This document shows positions 22,501 through 34,013 of a DNA stretch of 64,000 bases, in pieces. Both the position numbers and the translations under genes were made by a program. Numbering within the stretch: the first letter of the stretch is position 1; every line of letters starts with the position of its first letter. The notes beneath the pieces were generated by a model. The model was not told the DNA's origin. It ran no database searches and was given only the letters and a program-made list of their open reading frames with translations. Source of the DNA: Betaproteobacteria bacterium (GTDB taxonomy: Bacteria; Pseudomonadota; Gammaproteobacteria; Burkholderiales; Burkholderiaceae_C); assembly GCA_009919175.1 (NCBI GenBank), contig RGCL01000003.1, forward strand, positions 31,132 through 95,131. Reading direction: 5' to 3'.

Positions 22501-25500
22501 GTCAGCGTTCCCAACAACATGTACAACGAGACCATTTATGGTCAGGGCGGCGATGACCATCTCTATCAGAACGTGGGCAATGACACGCTGGATGGCGGTG
22601 ATGGTCAAGACAGCGTCGACTACGGATCCCAAACGGGTGATGTCTACATCAACCAAAGTGCATCCTCGGCCACCATTCGCGGTGAAACCGTGGCCGCTGG
22701 CACGGCCCTGGATGGACACGGTGGCGTGGACACGCTCACCAGCATCGAGCACATCATCTCTGGCTCTGGCAACGATGTGGTGCTCGATGGAGCCAAATCC
22801 AGTCGCATCATCACGCTGTCGGGCAACGACTCCGTGGTGGCCGACGATGGCAACGACACCATTGACGCGGGTTCGGGAAGTGACACGGTATCCGCAGGTG
22901 CCGGCAATGATCTGATTACTGCGGGTTCGGGACATGACAGCATTGCGGGGGGTGACGGCAGCGACACCCTGCGTGGTGGTTCAGGCAATGACACCCTTGA
23001 TGGTGGCAATGGCACCGACACAGTGGACTACAGCGATCAGACCCAAGGCGTGGTGGTCAACTTCACTCAGCAAACCCAGCGGGGGGTTGCCAGCGGCAAG
23101 GCCAGTGATGGCCAGGGTGGTCTGGACACCTTGCTCAACCTCGAAGCGGTGCTGGGCGGTGCGGGTGACGATGTCATTTATGGCAAGTCCGACAAAACCA
23201 CCGTGGTCGTGGGGGGGGTGAATTTTACCGCCAATGTGGCACAGGCCACCACACTGACCACGTCCTCGACCATTGCCAACCTGGTCAATGGCACGGCAAA
23301 CACAGCGGCCACCTTGACCCTGGACGGTGTGGCCTTCACGGCCAACAACCTCGGCCTCACCAACCTCACCACCAGTTCCACTCGCGCAAGCCTGGTCAAC
23401 GCCACGGCCGGCGCGAGCATGACGCTCGATGGCGGCCTGGGTGCTGACGTACTGGTGGCGGGCAGCGGTGGAGACACGCTGGTCTTTGATAAGGCCGATG
23501 TCTCCATTCTGGGTGGCTCTGGTTCCGACACGCTATTGATCAACGACATCAGTGTCGACTTCACTCAGACCTGGCCCTTGCCTGCGCTTGCTGGATTTGA
23601 GACGTTGAGCATGAACGTCGAGTCGCGACAAACCCTCACACTAGACATTGCAGCCGTCAACCGTTTGCTGGGCAATGGCAACACCTTGACCGTGACCGGT
23701 GGGGTGGAAGATCGCGTCATCTTCTCCGACCAGGCCGATTGGGTGCAGTCCACCTCGGGCAGCGATGTGCTCTTCACACACACCAGCGGCAAAGTGGTCA
23801 AGATGGCCAACACCGTCGGGACAATCACGTTCAACATCTCCGAGACCGTCAATGCCGATGTGCTGACGGGCACAGAGGCCAGCGACAGCCTGGTCGCGAC
23901 AGGTGGCAATGACACCTTGTGGGGCTACGCTGGCAATGACACCCTGTTGGGTGGCAATGATGACGATACGCTCTACGGCGGTGGTGGCAACGACAGCCTC
24001 ACGGGCGGCAACGGCGCCGATTCCTTGGTAGGCGGTGATGGCAACGACTCCCTGGATGGTGGTGCGACCGACTCTGACACCCTGCTGGGTGGCGCTGGTG
24101 ACGATGTGCTGGTGTGGGACATTGACCGCACCGGCATCGCAGACAGCAAAACCGTGGGCAACATCAGTTTGGACCCCAAAACGGCCGATGCCTCTGTTGA
24201 CGGCGGCACAGGATTTGACACCTTGCGCATGAACGGTTCGAGCTACGACTTCACGCTCAACAGCGGAACTACGGGTTTGACCAATTTGGAGATGATTGAC
24301 CTCAAAGGTCGCAACGCCAGCACCGTGGTGCTCAGTCGCGCCGCAGTGTCTGCCATGACCGATGCCAGCAAAACCCTGCTGATCGATGGCGATGCAGGAG
24401 ACCGTCTGGTTCTGAGCGATTGGGGCGACTGGACTTATCAGGGCGAAACCCTCATCAATGGCGGCGCCGGCAAGATTTACACCTCCACGTATGGCGGACA
24501 AACGGTCACTGTCAAATTTGCCAACACCCTGGATTTCACCGACAAGACCACCAACGCGGCGCAAACCAATCTGTTCCTCAAAGACCTCTCGGCGAGTGCG
24601 CTCACCACGGGCACACCCGCAGCCGGAACAGCAGCCTCTAATGGTGCGAGCTTCACCGCCATCACCACACCAACCATGTTCACTGGCACGGTCACGGGCA
24701 CCGCGGGCGCTGACAGCCTGGTCCTGGATGCCAGAACCGCCAATGTTGCCGGGGGAACTGGCGAAGACACCTTGAGCAGCAGCGCCATGCTGGTGGACTT
24801 GACGCTCAGCCTCAAGCCCACCATCACCGGCATTGATGTCTTTGAGCTGGGTGACAACACCAATGGCATGGGCAATCAACTCAAGCTCACCCAAGCCCAG
24901 ATCACCGCCATGACCGACAACAAGATCTTGCGTGTCGAAGGCGATTGGGGCGATTCGCTTTACTTGGCGGGCGCCTGGAAGGTCACCACAGATCTGGTGG
25001 GTGGCGTCTCCTACAACAAATATGTGTCCTCCACCGATGCCAACCTCATCGTTCTGGTGGACACCAAAGTCAGCGTGAGCTACGACACCTTTGTGCGTCA
25101 TGTCAATGGTGACAACGCCGCCAACACCCTCACTGGTGGGGCAGGGGACGACTGGATTTATGCCTTGGGTGGCAATGACTCCATCGATGGCGGGACAGGC
25201 AATGACTCGCTGGACTACACCTACACCTCGAGCAACATCACGGCTGACTTGTCGGCCAACTCGGTCACGGTGGTGTCTGGCTCCGATGTGGACACCCTGG
25301 CCAACATCGAAAACCTGGTCAGTGGTTCGGGCAACGATTCCATCAAGGGCAGTGCAGACAACAATTTGCTGGATGGTCGAGCGGGTCTTGACACCCTGGA
25401 CGGTGGCGACGGCAATGACACCCTCATCGGCGGCGCAGGCAAAGACCGCTTGCTGGGCGGTGCGGGTGACGACCTCCTTTACTACGATGCCGCCGACTCA

Positions 25501-28500
25501 GGTGACACCGTGGACGGCGGTGACAACGTGGACACCCTGGCCATTGCCGACAACCTGGTGGACTTCACGGCTGCCAGCGGCTTGCCGTCTTTGAAAAACC
25601 TGGAAGTTCTGGACCTGCAAATCATTGGCGGTGGATTCAGCAATACAGTGATTCTGAGTGCGGCCAAAGTGGTGGCCATGACTGACAGCAACAAGACCTT
25701 GCGCATCGATGGCCAAGTGGGCGATGTGGTCCTCTTCAGCGACCCTTCAGCTTGGGCGTTGACCACCACCAGCATCGGTGGGGTCACCTACAACAGCTAT
25801 TCGGATACGGTGACGGGTGCGGTGGTGAATGTGGATCCGGACATCAGCATTGACGTCTATCGCGCAGGCAGCTCGGCATCCACCTTGACTGACGCGGCAA
25901 GCGGCACGCAATCGTTGGCGGATTACTCCAACCAGACCAGCACACTGAACATCAACCTGTCTTCTGCAACCCAAGTGGTCGATTATTCGGCAGCGGCCAA
26001 CAAAGTCGTGAGAAGCAGTGGGACGGTCACCGACACCTTGAGTGGCATTGAATGGATCAAGTCGGGCTCGGGCAACGATGCCTTGGTGCTCTCGACGACC
26101 ATCTCTAATCGCGTGGACATGGGTGTGGGTAATGACCGCGTCTATGACATCGCCACGACCAGTGGCAGCAACGTCGCCGACACCCTGATCGGCGGCGCTG
26201 GCAACGATACCTTGTCCTATGACCGGGCCACGGAGGCCATGACCATTGACGTGGTGGCTGGCACAGCCACCATGGGTGCGGTGGTTGACATCTTCAATGG
26301 CTTTGAAAGCCTGGTCTCGGGCAGCGGCAATGACCAAATTCTGGACAACAGTGACGGCCACCGACTTGAAGGTCAGGCTGGCAATGACACCTTGGATGGC
26401 CACGCAGGCAATGATTCGGTCTATGGCGGTGACGGTACGGACCTGATCCTGGGCGGTGAAGGCGATGACTACCTCTATGGTCAGGCTGGCAGCAACACGC
26501 TATTGGGTGGAGATGGCAACGACATCATTTTTGGTCAGAACACCACCAACGACGGCGTATCGGGTGCTGACAAGATTGATGGCGGCGCAGGTGCGGACAA
26601 CATTGCTGGCGGCAGTGGCGATGACAGCATCCAGGGTGGATCTGGCAATGACTACATTCACGGCGGTGGCGAGTACGACTACAACTGGTCATACAAAGTG
26701 GCATGGAACAGCACGGGCAATGACACCATTGACGGTGGTACTGGCAATGACACCTTGTATGGTGATGATGGCAACGATTTGGTGTTCGGCGGAGACGACA
26801 ACGATTACATCGGTGCCTACAACTACTACTCCATCGACTTCCGTGAGCTCGGCAACGACACCTTCATCGGTGGTGCGGGTAATGACACCATCGTGGGTGG
26901 TGATGGCAACGATTTGATTTACGGCGGTGACGGCAACGATACCCTGGGCAACGATTGGATTTATGAGTACGGCAACGACACCTTCATCGGTGGCATGGGC
27001 AATGACATCATTGATGGTGGATACGACACCGATACGCTGGACTACAGCCAATCCACCAACTCGGTACAGGCCAACCTTGACGACGAGGCGCATTCCATTG
27101 GTGGTGTGAACCTGGCTATTTATGCCGTCAAGGATGGTGTGGGCGGTACCGATACGGTCTATCGCATCGAGAACATCCTCGGTGGCTCAGCCAACGACAT
27201 TTTGCTCGGCTCCTACTGGGCAAACTCCATTTCTGGCAATGCGGGTAACGACACCATTTGGGGCGCAGAAGGCGCAGACACCTTGTCGGGCGGTGATGGC
27301 AACGACGTCTTTTTCCTGGATTTGGCCGATGCCACGGTGGACGGCGGAGCCGACCGTGACACGATTTACACCCGCTACGTCAACACAGACCTGACCACCG
27401 CCTCGGTGGCCTTGCGCAACATCGAGGTGGTGGACCTCAGTGCCAATGCCAGCGGCGTGGGCAATACGCTGGTGATCAACCGTGCCAGTGTGCTGGCCAT
27501 GACGGATCCGACCAACTACACCTTGACCATTGATGGCGAGGTGGGTGACAGTGTTTTCTTCACGGACAGGGCCAACTGGACCGAGGCGACCAGCACCAGC
27601 ACCAGTGGCTCGGATGTCTACCGTCAATTCACCAGTGCCTACACGGTGAGCACCACCACCTACAACCTGGTGGTCAAAGTCAAGCAAGAGGTGAGCACCG
27701 ATGTGGTTCGTGGGGTGGCTGTGACAGCCGAAACCCTGAGCCAGTACGGCCAGTACGCCAGCGTGAGCGGCAGCGACACCCTGGTGACCGCCAACACCAT
27801 GGCCGACTATGCCGACCGCATCGCTGCGGTCAGGGTCAACCTCAGTGGCGTGATTGATAACGGCGTTGCACCCCGCACCGCCGTGACCACTGCCATCAGC
27901 GGTGGTGCAGGGGGCACGGTGGACGTGGACACCTTCACCACGGCCGTCTCGCCTTTGAGCCAGGTGGAATGGGTGAAAACCGGTTCAGGCGATGACTGGT
28001 TGGTGGGCTCTTCGGTGGCTAACCGCCTCGAAGGCGGCCTGGGCAAAGATTGGCTGCGCGGTGGCGGCGGCGACGACACCCTGGTGGGTGGCCTGGATGT
28101 GGACACGGCCGATTTTTCGGATGCCGATCAGGGAGTCACCCTCACCCTCAATGCCGATTACACCGGCACCGCCACCTCGGCGGGTAGCACGGGCAGTGAT
28201 GTGCTCAACAGCATTGAAAATCTGGTGGGATCGGACTCTGGCGACAGCATCACCATCCTGGACACCAACGCCAACTGGATCGATGCGGGCGCTGGTGCCG
28301 ACACCATCCTGGCAGGCGCCGGCGATGACACCCTCATTTACGACGCGGCCGATGCCACCGTGGACGGCGAGGCGGGCACCGACACCCTGGTGGTGCGTGC
28401 AGCCAGCCTGAACCTGGAGGCTGCGGGCAGCGGTACCGTGCTCAAAAACCTCGAGGTCATTGACCTCAGAGGATCCCAGGGCACCGAGCTCACCCTGAGC

Positions 28501-31500
28501 GTGGCCGCAGTGACCAACTTGTCCACCTCGTCCAATGCACTCACGGTGTATGCCGATGCGCAAGATGTGATCCATCTTGTGGGGGCCTGGACGCCGGCGG
28601 CCAACACGGTGGTGGGCGATGCGGTCTATCGCAACTGGACGGCCACAGGTGGTGTGACCTTGTGCATTTCTGCAGCCGCAACGGTTCGATTTGCAGGCAC
28701 GGGCAACGCTGACACCGTTTCCGCTTCTACGGGGGCAGATTGGGTATTGGGGTTGGCGGGTAACGACAGCCTGAGTGCGGGCAACGGGGACGACACCCTC
28801 TTGGGTGGCGCTGGCGATGATTCGCTGGTTGGCGAAGCTGGCACGGACACTGTGGACTACAGCAGTGTGTCCAATGCGGTGAATGTGAACCTCACCACGG
28901 GCACGGCAACCGGGGAGGGCACCGACACCCTGACGACCATCGAGCGGGTGCTGGGATCCGCCTTCCACGACACCCTCACGGGCTCGGCCAATGCCGACAC
29001 CTTGGACGGTCAATTGGGCAACGACAGCCTGTCGGGCTCGGACGGCAATGATGTGCTGTTGGGCCAGGCTGGCAATGACACCTTGGTGGGTGGCAATGGT
29101 GCGGACATCCTGCGCGGTGGCGAAGGCAATGACTCATTGGTCGGCGGCACGGGCGCGGATGCCTTGTACGGCGATGCGGGCGACGACACCCTCACCTTGG
29201 ACCTGGCCGATGGCGTGGTGGATGGCGGCTTGGGCAATGACACCCTGGTCATCACCGACTCAAGCGTGAATTTCGTCAGTGGCAGCGATCCCCAAGTGAC
29301 CGGATTTGAGGTCTTGGACTTGTCCGCCACCAACACGGCGATCACCTTGAACCTGGCCACCGTGCGCGCCCTGAGCGGTCAAAGCAATCAGGTCTGGATC
29401 CAGGGTGGTGCGGGCGATACCGTGAACCTCACCGACTGGGGCAATTGGTCCACCAGCACCCTGGGGTCGGACACGATTTATACCCAGTCTGGTGTTCAAC
29501 TGAGGGTGACCAATGGCATCACTGTGGCCAATGCAACCCCCACCGGATCAGGGACTTCGCTGCTCGGAACCGATGGCTCCAGCACCCTCACGGGTGGCAA
29601 TGCCAATGACACCTTGCAGCCCTTGGGAGGCGCAGACACCATCCAGGGCGGAACGGGTTCGGACAAACTGGTGCTCAACCCCCAATTCCGCGTCGACACG
29701 GTGTCCTTGAGTGGCATTGGTGCCGATGCCATGAACAACAGCTTTGTGGTGGCCGTGGGCGACGTCAACAAAGACGGCCTCATGGACTTTGCCATGAAGG
29801 ATGCCAATGCCAACGTCACCTACGCCTCTTATGTTTACCGCCAAGTCAACACCACCGGCTGGCCCAACTACAGTTACACCTCAACCAGCGTGAGTCTGGC
29901 CAACCGGGCTTTTGAATCGGGCAATGTCTATGTGGTGTATGGCTCAAGCTCGGGCATTGGCAATTTGCAAATCAGTTCATCTGAAGCTCCCACTGGCGCC
30001 AATGCGTCCTATGTCAAGCTCACCTCCAGTGCATCTGCCAGCGAGGGCTTTGGCAATGGCTTGGGTTCTTTGGGCGACTTCAACGGTGACGGCTCCTCTG
30101 ACTTCATGGTCACTGCCTATGGCACCAACTCTTTGACCTATTCGATTGGCAACCGCTGGTACAACACGGCCTACAGCGACTCTTGGTCGGCCAGTAGCGG
30201 CGGACGCTTGTACATGTTCACCGGCGGCAACCAAATGTTGGTGGACCGTGAATCGGGGTCTGTGACAGAGACCACTTTGAGCACCAATGTGGGCGGAGCG
30301 ACTGGCCAGGCCAATGCCTTGCCCACTGGCGCAAGCAGCCCGTACTGGAATAGCTACGCCAACCAGACCTACACCCCTCAGTACGCCTGGGAAGTTCCGA
30401 CGGAACAAACGACCTACACCTATTCCACCAGTTCCACCAAGGCCGATGTGGTCTATGGCGGCTCCGGCATGGCCGATACCTGGAGCGGCTGGGCACCTGT
30501 TGCTCTTGGCGACCTCAACGCCGATGGCTTTGACGACATCATGTCGGGGGCAGACGGCAAGATGTATTTCGGTCGTGCCTCCCTGGGCTCGGGCTTCAAT
30601 GCCAACGTGTCGGGCTTGGGAACGGCGGTGGACATTGGCGACTTTGGCCGCATTGCGCCCATGGGCGACATCGATGGCGACGGTTATCAGGACCTCATGG
30701 TTGCTGATCCTTCTGGCAACACCAACTATGTGGTGTACGGCAGCGCTACGGCTTCATCGTGGACATCGGCCACTTGGTCCAGCAACGTGGGCTCATCGAG
30801 CTCACCGCGCATCACCAAAATCGTTTCCGAGCCTGGGATTGTGCTCAATGGTGCCTATTCAGCCCTGGGTGACATCAATGGTGACGGTTACGACGACATG
30901 CTGATTTCAGCCTTTGGTAACAGTGGCGACCCCAACGACTTCTTCGCCAAGAACAACGGCGGCTTGTATGTGGTGTTTGGTCAGTCGGGTCACTGGAGCG
31001 ATGGGGATTTGAGCCTGGCCAATTTGTCCGCCAACCAAAAGGGGTTCCGCATCACGGGCGCAGTGGACATGGACAAGGCCGGCCAGTACAGCTGGACCGG
31101 GGTGGGTGACATGAACGGTGACGGTCTGGATGACTTCATCTTCCAAGCCCCTGGCGATAACGAAGCAGCCAATGCCTCGTCCAACACGGCCCTGGGCTCT
31201 TCTTATCTGATCTTCGGTCGTCAATCGGGCTGGCAGGACATCAACCTGCTTGAGATGCAGGACTACGGCATTCAATTGCTGCGCACTGACAACAGCTACT
31301 GGACAGCCTTGGGTGATGTGGATGGCGATGGGTTTGACGATGTCTCACTGACCAACTCCAATGAGATGAAGATCCTCTATGGCGACGCCTTCCTCACCGG
31401 CGACAGCAACATGGCGGTCAAGCATGTGTTGGGCACCGCAGGCGAGCTGCTCACCGCCGATGCAGTCATCACCAACGCCAATGCCAAAGGCGCAGATCGT

Positions 31501-32037
31501 CTCATTGGCAATGCCGGAAACGATACTTTGGTAGGCAATGGTGGTGCGGATGTGCTTCTTGGCGGCGCAGGTAATGATTTGTTACGTTTGTCCGATGGCG
31601 GTGTAACGCAGGGGGCCATGGGTTCTTTCTTCAAGATCGATGGCGGCACAGGTGTGGATACTTTGGAATTCACATCTGCATTGGGCACTGCGAACAATCG
31701 ATTCGATTTCAGCCGTCCCACCTATGGCATGGTGGAAAACGTCGAGATCTTCAAGCTGGGTACTGGCAACCAGTACATCACCCTCAATCATTTGGATGTC
31801 CTGTCGATAACGGGAGACACTAACACTTCCATAGACAACCCCAACTTCCAGAAAGGACATGTCCTGGTGATTGATGGCACCAGTGGCGACGATGTAGCCC
31901 TCACGGGCGGATGGAACCAGAGCGCTGTTGCAACCAATGTGGGGGTCAACGGCTCGGGATCTTTCTCCGTGTACCAACACGGATCGGACAACCTCTACGT
32001 CGCCATTGCAGATGAAGTCACCAAGAACATTTCATAA
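13039..32037 (+). CDS. Giant RTX/FG-GAP surface protein, C-terminal piece
   Basis: Continuation of the giant protein in the +1 frame, 6,332 codons. It holds: more 'IDL' domains (about 17 here); beta-modules at about 13.7-14.3 kb and 18.7-19.0 kb; FG-GAP blocks at 17.0-17.9, 20.2-20.9 and 29.7-31.4 kb; four SbsA/Big_5-like Ig domains at 18.0-20.2 kb; and dense RTX tracts (for example 21.6-22.1, 22.5-23.0, 23.9-24.1, 26.3-27.3 and 28.7-29.2 kb). The RTX units should bind Ca2+ after export and drive folding outside the cell. The protein ends with an 'IDL' domain and the tail [14 protein letters not shown], which would carry the uncleaved type I secretion signal. The stop is two bases before the exporter gene. 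Very low cysteine content fits an extracellular RTX protein. Function (adhesion, biofilm, surface layer) is inferred; no enzymatic domain was recognised. Confidence 0.9.
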   Translation: MVDASVDGGAGIDILAIQSPGVTVDFESIPNNRITGIEEIDLTGNGAQTLLLSASDVFDLSDTSDILKIHGSVGDAVSLAGNWIAAGTQPVIYNGASAVQYNKYTLFDPVTNSTATVLLAPDVKLSISYVGTTGNDTRTFNPSDSRVDGNGGDDTLVFDATASNLILDMSDSNNRPIVQNIETIDISGGGGNFMAFDAGSVAALSGSSDVVTIDAAEEHVIVVSPGGASATETVTVTFADMAAGQTLVLGNVTYTAPAGGASAATVAAAFASQSVGLFSAGARQGNTVVFTSNTANSDVTNLIVGGTSKSDLRTADPSSTGLVVVTRDGTATSRETTTVTFTDLTAGQTVTLAGVTYTAPAGGATAATVAAAFASIATGTASAQANTSGTLTGFASGAVIGNSVVFTSATANTDVTDLAVSGTAPNTLIMSDTVYIDSSLVLASPATTVVGGVTYDVYQSATDPNVQLRVDQAADVTQVVAISGDGSASAASGTQLMRGSASSDTLDGGVGPDILKAGGGSDTLVFDATDLLIDGGTGVDTLLAAGNMDLTTVANDRMRNIEVIDLASGNTPYAVTINDTDVADLNADRTILIKGSSDDSARIVGAWVQGGTETINNVSYTLYTLNNATLKVQSGVTVNYVGTDGRDLLTAGSGAQVLDGGLGSDVLDGGAGADTLVGGRGEDVFIYDINDASYTGGIAGGLDNETDTVRVTGTGVTVDLTTGPNPSLDGIEVWDITGTGDNVLVVGADQVRDMSDSTNTLIVAGNAGDAARLAGSGWMTRGSEQVLGVTYNKYTNFASDGTPVTVLLALQVTKGDQIIGDGIQTSLTGGTGSEDLRGFPGNNTFAETLDGGAGADVVDGGGGDDTLVYDIKDISLKGGSGIDTLNINAAPNLLDLSDAGRPTEGALHPTLQSLEVLNFNNANADLVVISPASLYAMGNDSNTVTINTSAGDQLFLEGKANWGLTSNVGGYDEYTISYTPDGGSPTVLKVRVTTGATVRDVSLGTTNADTVSGSSNSDVIKTGAGNDVVAGGAGADVIETGAGNDTVTYDTADWHIFGGTGDDTLVITTGLSGNTPIADLTTRAGTQVKGFEVIDLSTAGGQALKLDENAVMNLSDTGRVTIKGTSADVLQLYGGWAYVGVDSDASGSIYKVLQKGNAFVTVSDDIQLNITNELGGAINVYGPGSDTVTVATAEGAMTGDGDDIITVSNMSFAAIDAGRGNDTIKFNFAGDVNTSLLPPTGLTNIEVFDLTANGGANKLIITPEKLALMTDDDNLLVVKGTASDSLLLYGTWTLGANVTYNGQTYAQVEGANGAKIYYSTAITNVVIDNPPTPQMSTFSVAYNDGTYMVSKGIDAYAGWKVDNAGDVNKDGLDDLVVNTAGSAYLVFGYAELAGQIDLTNIGSKGIKISGVDSGDLVYLNNNTSADITNYDALSNPGYQLSNATYEYGLTGIGDINGDGWDDMAVNTANNQIKVIFGRNNWSDINLNTFMTSSSNGFNIDASSLASSPVNWLDAYVKQFTIQGVGDVNGDGYQDFAIGNPYANGNGSNATGKVSLVFGSAQATNLNLAALGNRGVNFLSDATNATNIGSDIAKVGDINSDGFDDFAIGGPSVNGITLNGVTDYSGASFIVFGKDEGWAANTTVVYHNNDRFGPVLTGSSPGDNGVNFNGAANLTLSFNETVVKAATAPSQAYILIYKSNGAGNAPTLIEKFDVFTGLGLSGGTMDISGSTITLNPYRNLAGSTNYYINIDGNAIKDLSGNAFAGINNDTGLNFTTAAAGATDATAPSWSAWNLYAYPYDPGNRVDYGTVDPNTGYEYQNYNIAYNNNWYSTGRSDNLYPSTDRADYTGNLSSLVGLIPTAPNQPGTSNLNYAVAFQLNINLNDYVKPYGHINLQELTMFTRETATVEFQALAANETVILAGMTFTAAGGGATAAQVAAAFANLAVGATGNANNYTSGTLAGYSTGAATGNSVTFTSNALFGGNMSNLANTGTAAADHAPTITVVDGTKAYTTRESFDLQSGRSDEGGVIASQSNSVNSYNAFNLKLGTTFKASTEYRIVLDELQDSAGNLMGNLNAQGDLIPLSQTFVTTTDTVSPDLKLWNSLGNSYSPLNQGGNIYNGLSNVSVVNDVKLVSPETLILGDLGYIVLQVRGNTNNNAQVVERFDVSTAVAQADGSYTIAGQKWNGTTWVASQGVFTLDNRTLTINPGNPLGYGNSYEVLFQSVIDNNNTSHAPLTDLTGNPVTGMSNVNSSVYFSTWSGLVTVAGGNAVDHVSTVGLNDNLILTFSENMSAGDVGTTLKLYLKQDGAGTLVETFTVSANGVSGNYGGNVSFNGNQVILNPGVGLDRAADYYIALDANSIKGSETGTAFSASNMGNILSPFYFTTEAAAQIDPGYQLANDRTYQSTDYDNAWNPYLGQMAGLSVEAVGDVDGDGIMDYLFGTPNYVADPSIPDDPNLAGTDHVAKGLFYLVFGQAGQWVDLLTLSDLKAQGRVVSFYGTQINQLVRATELGDLNHDGYADLLITAGGQNPVIGDNTASDTADRDSGALFVIYGKARNQWEAQLSADNLGDDGLIITGGLPQDEYGFSVATGDFNNDGTVDILSGMPTNQRDGYNSGEAFLINGGDFSDSLIQTGTTGNDLLIGDFNANRLAGGLGNDTIHSLGGADIIRGGGGNDVLSISKLDFLLIDGGTGIDTLQLKGHDIDLDMTGFAGSSLRSFEAIDLTGDGANHMTINYREVVLLLELQMTTAYGINTELTIKGSNQSSLTLEGPWSVMERVTDANGTWVRYALEGVYVKVQSTVSVEMIDWSIPFQGATIDFAQSTPAVSVNLSNATTLGANGTDTLAASSATDTTATVDALSSIEVIQSGRGNDWMVGSASADVFITGAGADTISAGDGNDLVQAGDGADSVYGEDGADSLLGESGNDNLQGGTGNDSLLGGLGADLLYGGTSVLTVTGSGNDSLDGGTANDTLYGLDGDDTLLGGDGNDSLLGGDGQDVLIGGSGADVLKGEAGDDILIYDAADTSIDGGDGADVLLWQDEVRSLSSNAVVSNIEVLDLRGNGAQWLRLDADTLDNMTTSATGALTVHGDVGDTLVLAGTLVWQSTRNTTIDGVAYRAAEIYSGTTLKASLLLSNNLDVVAEASSPTSTGQYLAGVSVPNNMYNETIYGQGGDDHLYQNVGNDTLDGGDGQDSVDYGSQTGDVYINQSASSATIRGETVAAGTALDGHGGVDTLTSIEHIISGSGNDVVLDGAKSSRIITLSGNDSVVADDGNDTIDAGSGSDTVSAGAGNDLITAGSGHDSIAGGDGSDTLRGGSGNDTLDGGNGTDTVDYSDQTQGVVVNFTQQTQRGVASGKASDGQGGLDTLLNLEAVLGGAGDDVIYGKSDKTTVVVGGVNFTANVAQATTLTTSSTIANLVNGTANTAATLTLDGVAFTANNLGLTNLTTSSTRASLVNATAGASMTLDGGLGADVLVAGSGGDTLVFDKADVSILGGSGSDTLLINDISVDFTQTWPLPALAGFETLSMNVESRQTLTLDIAAVNRLLGNGNTLTVTGGVEDRVIFSDQADWVQSTSGSDVLFTHTSGKVVKMANTVGTITFNISETVNADVLTGTEASDSLVATGGNDTLWGYAGNDTLLGGNDDDTLYGGGGNDSLTGGNGADSLVGGDGNDSLDGGATDSDTLLGGAGDDVLVWDIDRTGIADSKTVGNISLDPKTADASVDGGTGFDTLRMNGSSYDFTLNSGTTGLTNLEMIDLKGRNASTVVLSRAAVSAMTDASKTLLIDGDAGDRLVLSDWGDWTYQGETLINGGAGKIYTSTYGGQTVTVKFANTLDFTDKTTNAAQTNLFLKDLSASALTTGTPAAGTAASNGASFTAITTPTMFTGTVTGTAGADSLVLDARTANVAGGTGEDTLSSSAMLVDLTLSLKPTITGIDVFELGDNTNGMGNQLKLTQAQITAMTDNKILRVEGDWGDSLYLAGAWKVTTDLVGGVSYNKYVSSTDANLIVLVDTKVSVSYDTFVRHVNGDNAANTLTGGAGDDWIYALGGNDSIDGGTGNDSLDYTYTSSNITADLSANSVTVVSGSDVDTLANIENLVSGSGNDSIKGSADNNLLDGRAGLDTLDGGDGNDTLIGGAGKDRLLGGAGDDLLYYDAADSGDTVDGGDNVDTLAIADNLVDFTAASGLPSLKNLEVLDLQIIGGGFSNTVILSAAKVVAMTDSNKTLRIDGQVGDVVLFSDPSAWALTTTSIGGVTYNSYSDTVTGAVVNVDPDISIDVYRAGSSASTLTDAASGTQSLADYSNQTSTLNINLSSATQVVDYSAAANKVVRSSGTVTDTLSGIEWIKSGSGNDALVLSTTISNRVDMGVGNDRVYDIATTSGSNVADTLIGGAGNDTLSYDRATEAMTIDVVAGTATMGAVVDIFNGFESLVSGSGNDQILDNSDGHRLEGQAGNDTLDGHAGNDSVYGGDGTDLILGGEGDDYLYGQAGSNTLLGGDGNDIIFGQNTTNDGVSGADKIDGGAGADNIAGGSGDDSIQGGSGNDYIHGGGEYDYNWSYKVAWNSTGNDTIDGGTGNDTLYGDDGNDLVFGGDDNDYIGAYNYYSIDFRELGNDTFIGGAGNDTIVGGDGNDLIYGGDGNDTLGNDWIYEYGNDTFIGGMGNDIIDGGYDTDTLDYSQSTNSVQANLDDEAHSIGGVNLAIYAVKDGVGGTDTVYRIENILGGSANDILLGSYWANSISGNAGNDTIWGAEGADTLSGGDGNDVFFLDLADATVDGGADRDTIYTRYVNTDLTTASVALRNIEVVDLSANASGVGNTLVINRASVLAMTDPTNYTLTIDGEVGDSVFFTDRANWTEATSTSTSGSDVYRQFTSAYTVSTTTYNLVVKVKQEVSTDVVRGVAVTAETLSQYGQYASVSGSDTLVTANTMADYADRIAAVRVNLSGVIDNGVAPRTAVTTAISGGAGGTVDVDTFTTAVSPLSQVEWVKTGSGDDWLVGSSVANRLEGGLGKDWLRGGGGDDTLVGGLDVDTADFSDADQGVTLTLNADYTGTATSAGSTGSDVLNSIENLVGSDSGDSITILDTNANWIDAGAGADTILAGAGDDTLIYDAADATVDGEAGTDTLVVRAASLNLEAAGSGTVLKNLEVIDLRGSQGTELTLSVAAVTNLSTSSNALTVYADAQDVIHLVGAWTPAANTVVGDAVYRNWTATGGVTLCISAAATVRFAGTGNADTVSASTGADWVLGLAGNDSLSAGNGDDTLLGGAGDDSLVGEAGTDTVDYSSVSNAVNVNLTTGTATGEGTDTLTTIERVLGSAFHDTLTGSANADTLDGQLGNDSLSGSDGNDVLLGQAGNDTLVGGNGADILRGGEGNDSLVGGTGADALYGDAGDDTLTLDLADGVVDGGLGNDTLVITDSSVNFVSGSDPQVTGFEVLDLSATNTAITLNLATVRALSGQSNQVWIQGGAGDTVNLTDWGNWSTSTLGSDTIYTQSGVQLRVTNGITVANATPTGSGTSLLGTDGSSTLTGGNANDTLQPLGGADTIQGGTGSDKLVLNPQFRVDTVSLSGIGADAMNNSFVVAVGDVNKDGLMDFAMKDANANVTYASYVYRQVNTTGWPNYSYTSTSVSLANRAFESGNVYVVYGSSSGIGNLQISSSEAPTGANASYVKLTSSASASEGFGNGLGSLGDFNGDGSSDFMVTAYGTNSLTYSIGNRWYNTAYSDSWSASSGGRLYMFTGGNQMLVDRESGSVTETTLSTNVGGATGQANALPTGASSPYWNSYANQTYTPQYAWEVPTEQTTYTYSTSSTKADVVYGGSGMADTWSGWAPVALGDLNADGFDDIMSGADGKMYFGRASLGSGFNANVSGLGTAVDIGDFGRIAPMGDIDGDGYQDLMVADPSGNTNYVVYGSATASSWTSATWSSNVGSSSSPRITKIVSEPGIVLNGAYSALGDINGDGYDDMLISAFGNSGDPNDFFAKNNGGLYVVFGQSGHWSDGDLSLANLSANQKGFRITGAVDMDKAGQYSWTGVGDMNGDGLDDFIFQAPGDNEAANASSNTALGSSYLIFGRQSGWQDINLLEMQDYGIQLLRTDNSYWTALGDVDGDGFDDVSLTNSNEMKILYGDAFLTGDSNMAVKHVLGTAGELLTADAVITNANAKGADRLIGNAGNDTLVGNGGADVLLGGAGNDLLRLSDGGVTQGAMGSFFKIDGGTGVDTLEFTSALGTANNRFDFSRPTYGMVENVEIFKLGTGNQYITLNHLDVLSITGDTNTSIDNPNFQKGHVLVIDGTSGDDVALTGGWNQSAVATNVGVNGSGSFSVYQHGSDNLYVAIADEVTKNIS
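13720..14335 (+). repeat. Two further copies of the beta-module
   Basis: Two tandem copies of the same module as at 10.9-12.2 kb ([20 protein letters not shown]... and [20 protein letters not shown]...). They interrupt an 'IDL' domain whose first half is [19 protein letters not shown] (about 13580) and whose second half resumes near [19 protein letters not shown] (about 14340). Same insertion logic as the four-copy array. Confidence 0.8.
17035..17945 (+). repeat. FG-GAP block 1 (four blades)
   Basis: Four FG-GAP/integrin-alpha-type blades, each with a Ca2+-loop motif: [10 protein letters not shown] (codons from 17131), [10 protein letters not shown] (17395), [10 protein letters not shown] (17611) and [10 protein letters not shown] (17821), each followed by a (Y/K)(L/V)(V/I)FG strand. 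FG-GAP repeats normally form closed seven-bladed beta-propellers, so four blades alone are incomplete; three more follow at 20.3-20.9 kb after an insertion of Ig-like domains. Confidence 0.85.
17960..20215 (+). other. Four SbsA/Big_5-like Ig domains
   Basis: Four domains of the bacterial Ig-like 'Big_5' pattern: (i) about 17990-18370, LTLSFNETV...[22 protein letters not shown]; (ii) about 18380-19310, interrupted by a beta-module; (iii) about 19315-19810, ending [13 protein letters not shown]; (iv) about 19830-20205, [13 protein letters not shown]...[19 protein letters not shown]. The hallmark is a 'functional sign-change' strand followed by an N-P-x-x-x-L-x-x-x-x-x-Y-x-(V/I) strand. These are structural, often seen in S-layer and adhesin proteins. 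Confidence 0.7.
18740..19020 (+). repeat. Single beta-module inserted in an Ig-like domain
   Basis: One more copy of the module ([19 protein letters not shown], then [19 protein letters not shown] and GNSVTFTSN) lies within the second Ig-like domain. The flanks are LTMFTRETA on the left and [11 protein letters not shown] on the right, so a short T-R-E motif brackets the insert. It is the most diverged from the tandem copies. Confidence 0.75.
20225..20935 (+). repeat. FG-GAP block 2 (three blades)
   Basis: Three blades with motifs [10 protein letters not shown] (codons from 20320), [10 protein letters not shown] (20569) and [10 protein letters not shown] (20809), each followed by an LVFG- or VIYG-like strand. 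Together with the four blades of block 1 this totals seven, the number in a closed propeller. Confidence 0.85.
23200..23425 (+). repeat. Direct repeat of 37 codons containing a G8 tract
   Basis: Two related 37-codon segments start at 23200 ([20 protein letters not shown]) and 23311 ([20 protein letters not shown]), both followed by TSST.A.LVN.TA. The first contains an uninterrupted run of eight G at 23211-23218, read as part of V-G-G-V. The segment interrupts an RTX tract that resumes at [14 protein letters not shown]. Confidence 0.75.
29690..31410 (+). repeat. FG-GAP block 3 (seven blades)
   Basis: Seven successive blades: [60 protein letters not shown] and [10 protein letters not shown], spaced irregularly. 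Seven is the full complement for an integrin-alpha-like beta-propeller. It lies about 200 residues from the C-terminus, with only a short RTX tract and one 'IDL' domain after it. Confidence 0.85.
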
Positions 32038-32039
32038 CG

Positions 32040-34013
32040 ATGGATCGAGGCACCAAATCCAGTTTGCTGGCCAAGCCCATTGGCATGAGCGACAAGGAGT
32101 GGCTGGACCACCTCCTTGGACAGCAGACTGCGCCGCAATCCCGGCCAGCCGGCATGAGCGACCAAGAGTGGCTGGATCATCTGCTGGGACAGGCTCAAAA
32201 AGCGGATGCCTCCAACGACGCCACATCTGCACACGCATCAACTGAGCCCCAAGGCGGTCAATCCACTGCGCCTTTGCCTGAGGTCGGTCCGTCCAACGAC
32301 TGGCTCAAGGCCATGTTGTGGCCATACCGTGCCTCTTACAAGCAGGCGGTGATCCTGTCGTTTGGCATCAACATCCTGGGTTTGTTTGCGGCCATTTTCA
32401 GTTTGCAAGTCTATGACCGCGTGGTGGGTCATGCCGCCTATTCCACCTTGGCTGCCTTGTCGATTGGCATGGCCATTGCCATTGGCATGGACCATGTTTT
32501 TCGCGCAGGCCGTTCCCTCTTGCTGCAACGCATTGGTGCGCGCATCGAAGTGGGCATTGCCCATGATGTGCTCCAACGCATGCTGAATTTGCCTGCTGGG
32601 GTGTTGGAGAAACGCGGACCTGGTTATTGGCAGGCGGTTTATCGGGACGTGGAAATCGTTCGTACAACCTGCTCGGGTGCCAGCGCCTTGCTGCTGATTG
32701 ATTTGCCGTTCATGTTGTTGTCTTTGATCCTGATTGGCTTTGTGGCTTTGCCTTTGTTGCCCATCTGCTTGATGACCATGGCCTGCTTTGCGGCTTTGGC
32801 TTGGCGATCAGGCCAGGTGACTCGCGATGCCACCGAGACCGAGCGCGAGGTGCTGGTGAGTCGCGACACCTTGCTCTCCGAGTTGTCGGCCACCCGCATG
32901 CACCTCAAGGCGGTGGGGGCAGCCGATGCCATCAAGAGCCGCTGGGAAGAACACTATGCACGCTGGCTTAATGAGTCGGTGGCGCGCAGCCGGGAGGCTG
33001 ACCACTACCGTGAAGTTGCGCATGCCATGACCACGGCCAATTCGGTCATCACCACCAGCTTTGGCGCATTGGCCATCCTGAGTCAGTACATGACCATGGG
33101 CTCACTCATTGCCACCAACATCCTCGCCGGTCGATTGATTTCGCCCATGGTCCAGCTGGTCTCCCAATGGCGCAGCTTTGGCCAGTTCAAGGCTGCCAAG
33201 AAGCGCCTGGATGAACTCTTCAACCAACCTCTGGATCGTGTGGAGTCCAGCCTCAAGCTCCCCCGTCCAAGTGGCGTGATCCGGCTCGAAGGCGTGACCT
33301 TCACTTATCCGGGTCACACCAAGGCCCAGCTGCAACCCCTGTCGGGTGAGATTGGTCCGCATGGCCTGCATGCCATCGTGGGACACAACGGCAGCGGCAA
33401 AACCACCTTGCTCAAGCTCATTCGAGGCCTCTACACCCCCACCCAGGGTCGTGTCTTGCTCGATGGTGCTGACATGCACCAGTACAGCCAGGCCGAATTG
33501 GCCAGCCACATGGGTTATCTCTCGCAGGAGGTGCAACTGCTGGCCATGAGTCTGAGGGACAACATTGCACTGGCCAGACCCAACGCCAGTGACGACGAGA
33601 TCATGCGCGCCGCCATGCGCGCTCAAGCCCATGAATTCATCATCGATCTGCCCGATGGCTACGGCACCAAGGTGGGGCAGGGCGGTCATCGCTTCTCGGC
33701 AGGCCAGGCCAAACGCATTGCCATTGCCCAATCCCTGCTCAACGACCCGCCCGTGATGCTGCTCGATGAACCCACGGCCGAGTTGGACAGGGATTCGGAG
33801 CTTCGCCTCATCAAAGTGCTCAAGGAACTTGCCGTGGATCACACCGTGGTGGTGGTGTCGCACAGCCCCTTGTTGCTCAGTCACTGTCAGGGGGTGCTGG
33901 TCCTGGACAAAGGCAAGCTGGTGGCTGCCGGTCCTGGTGCGCAAATCCTGCCCAAGCTGGGCATTCAGCCTGCCACCCGGCCCACGCCCCGGCATCTGGA
34001 GGTGGCCGCATGA
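32040..34013 (+). CDS. Type I secretion ABC exporter (HlyB/LapB-like)
   Basis: Inner-membrane ATP-driven exporter, predicted to move the giant protein through the adaptor and channel encoded next. 657 residues. An N-terminal cytoplasmic extension (about 1-90) carries two near-identical motifs, GMSDKEWLDHLLGQ at residue 15 and GMSDQEWLDHLLGQ at residue 38, then SNDWLKAMLWPYR. The membrane domain (about 95-400) has six predicted helices. No C39 peptidase or peptidase-like domain is visible, so this is not a bacteriocin-type exporter. In the ATPase domain: Walker A GHNGSGKTT, Q-loop YLSQEVQ, signature FSAGQAKRIAIAQ (a variant of LSGGQ), Walker B VMLLDEPTAE and H-loop VVSHS. The ATG lies two bases after the giant gene's stop, without a clear ribosome-binding site, suggesting translational coupling. 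It overlaps the next gene by four bases. Confidence 0.93.
   Translation: MDRGTKSSLLAKPIGMSDKEWLDHLLGQQTAPQSRPAGMSDQEWLDHLLGQAQKADASNDATSAHASTEPQGGQSTAPLPEVGPSNDWLKAMLWPYRASYKQAVILSFGINILGLFAAIFSLQVYDRVVGHAAYSTLAALSIGMAIAIGMDHVFRAGRSLLLQRIGARIEVGIAHDVLQRMLNLPAGVLEKRGPGYWQAVYRDVEIVRTTCSGASALLLIDLPFMLLSLILIGFVALPLLPICLMTMACFAALAWRSGQVTRDATETEREVLVSRDTLLSELSATRMHLKAVGAADAIKSRWEEHYARWLNESVARSREADHYREVAHAMTTANSVITTSFGALAILSQYMTMGSLIATNILAGRLISPMVQLVSQWRSFGQFKAAKKRLDELFNQPLDRVESSLKLPRPSGVIRLEGVTFTYPGHTKAQLQPLSGEIGPHGLHAIVGHNGSGKTTLLKLIRGLYTPTQGRVLLDGADMHQYSQAELASHMGYLSQEVQLLAMSLRDNIALARPNASDDEIMRAAMRAQAHEFIIDLPDGYGTKVGQGGHRFSAGQAKRIAIAQSLLNDPPVMLLDEPTAELDRDSELRLIKVLKELAVDHTVVVVSHSPLLLSHCQGVLVLDKGKLVAAGPGAQILPKLGIQPATRPTPRHLEVAA

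Noticed and set aside
23641..25101. 486-codon antisense frame inside the giant gene
   Set aside because: Same explanation: reverse reading of repetitive RTX/IDL sequence, no ribosome-binding site and no domain pattern.
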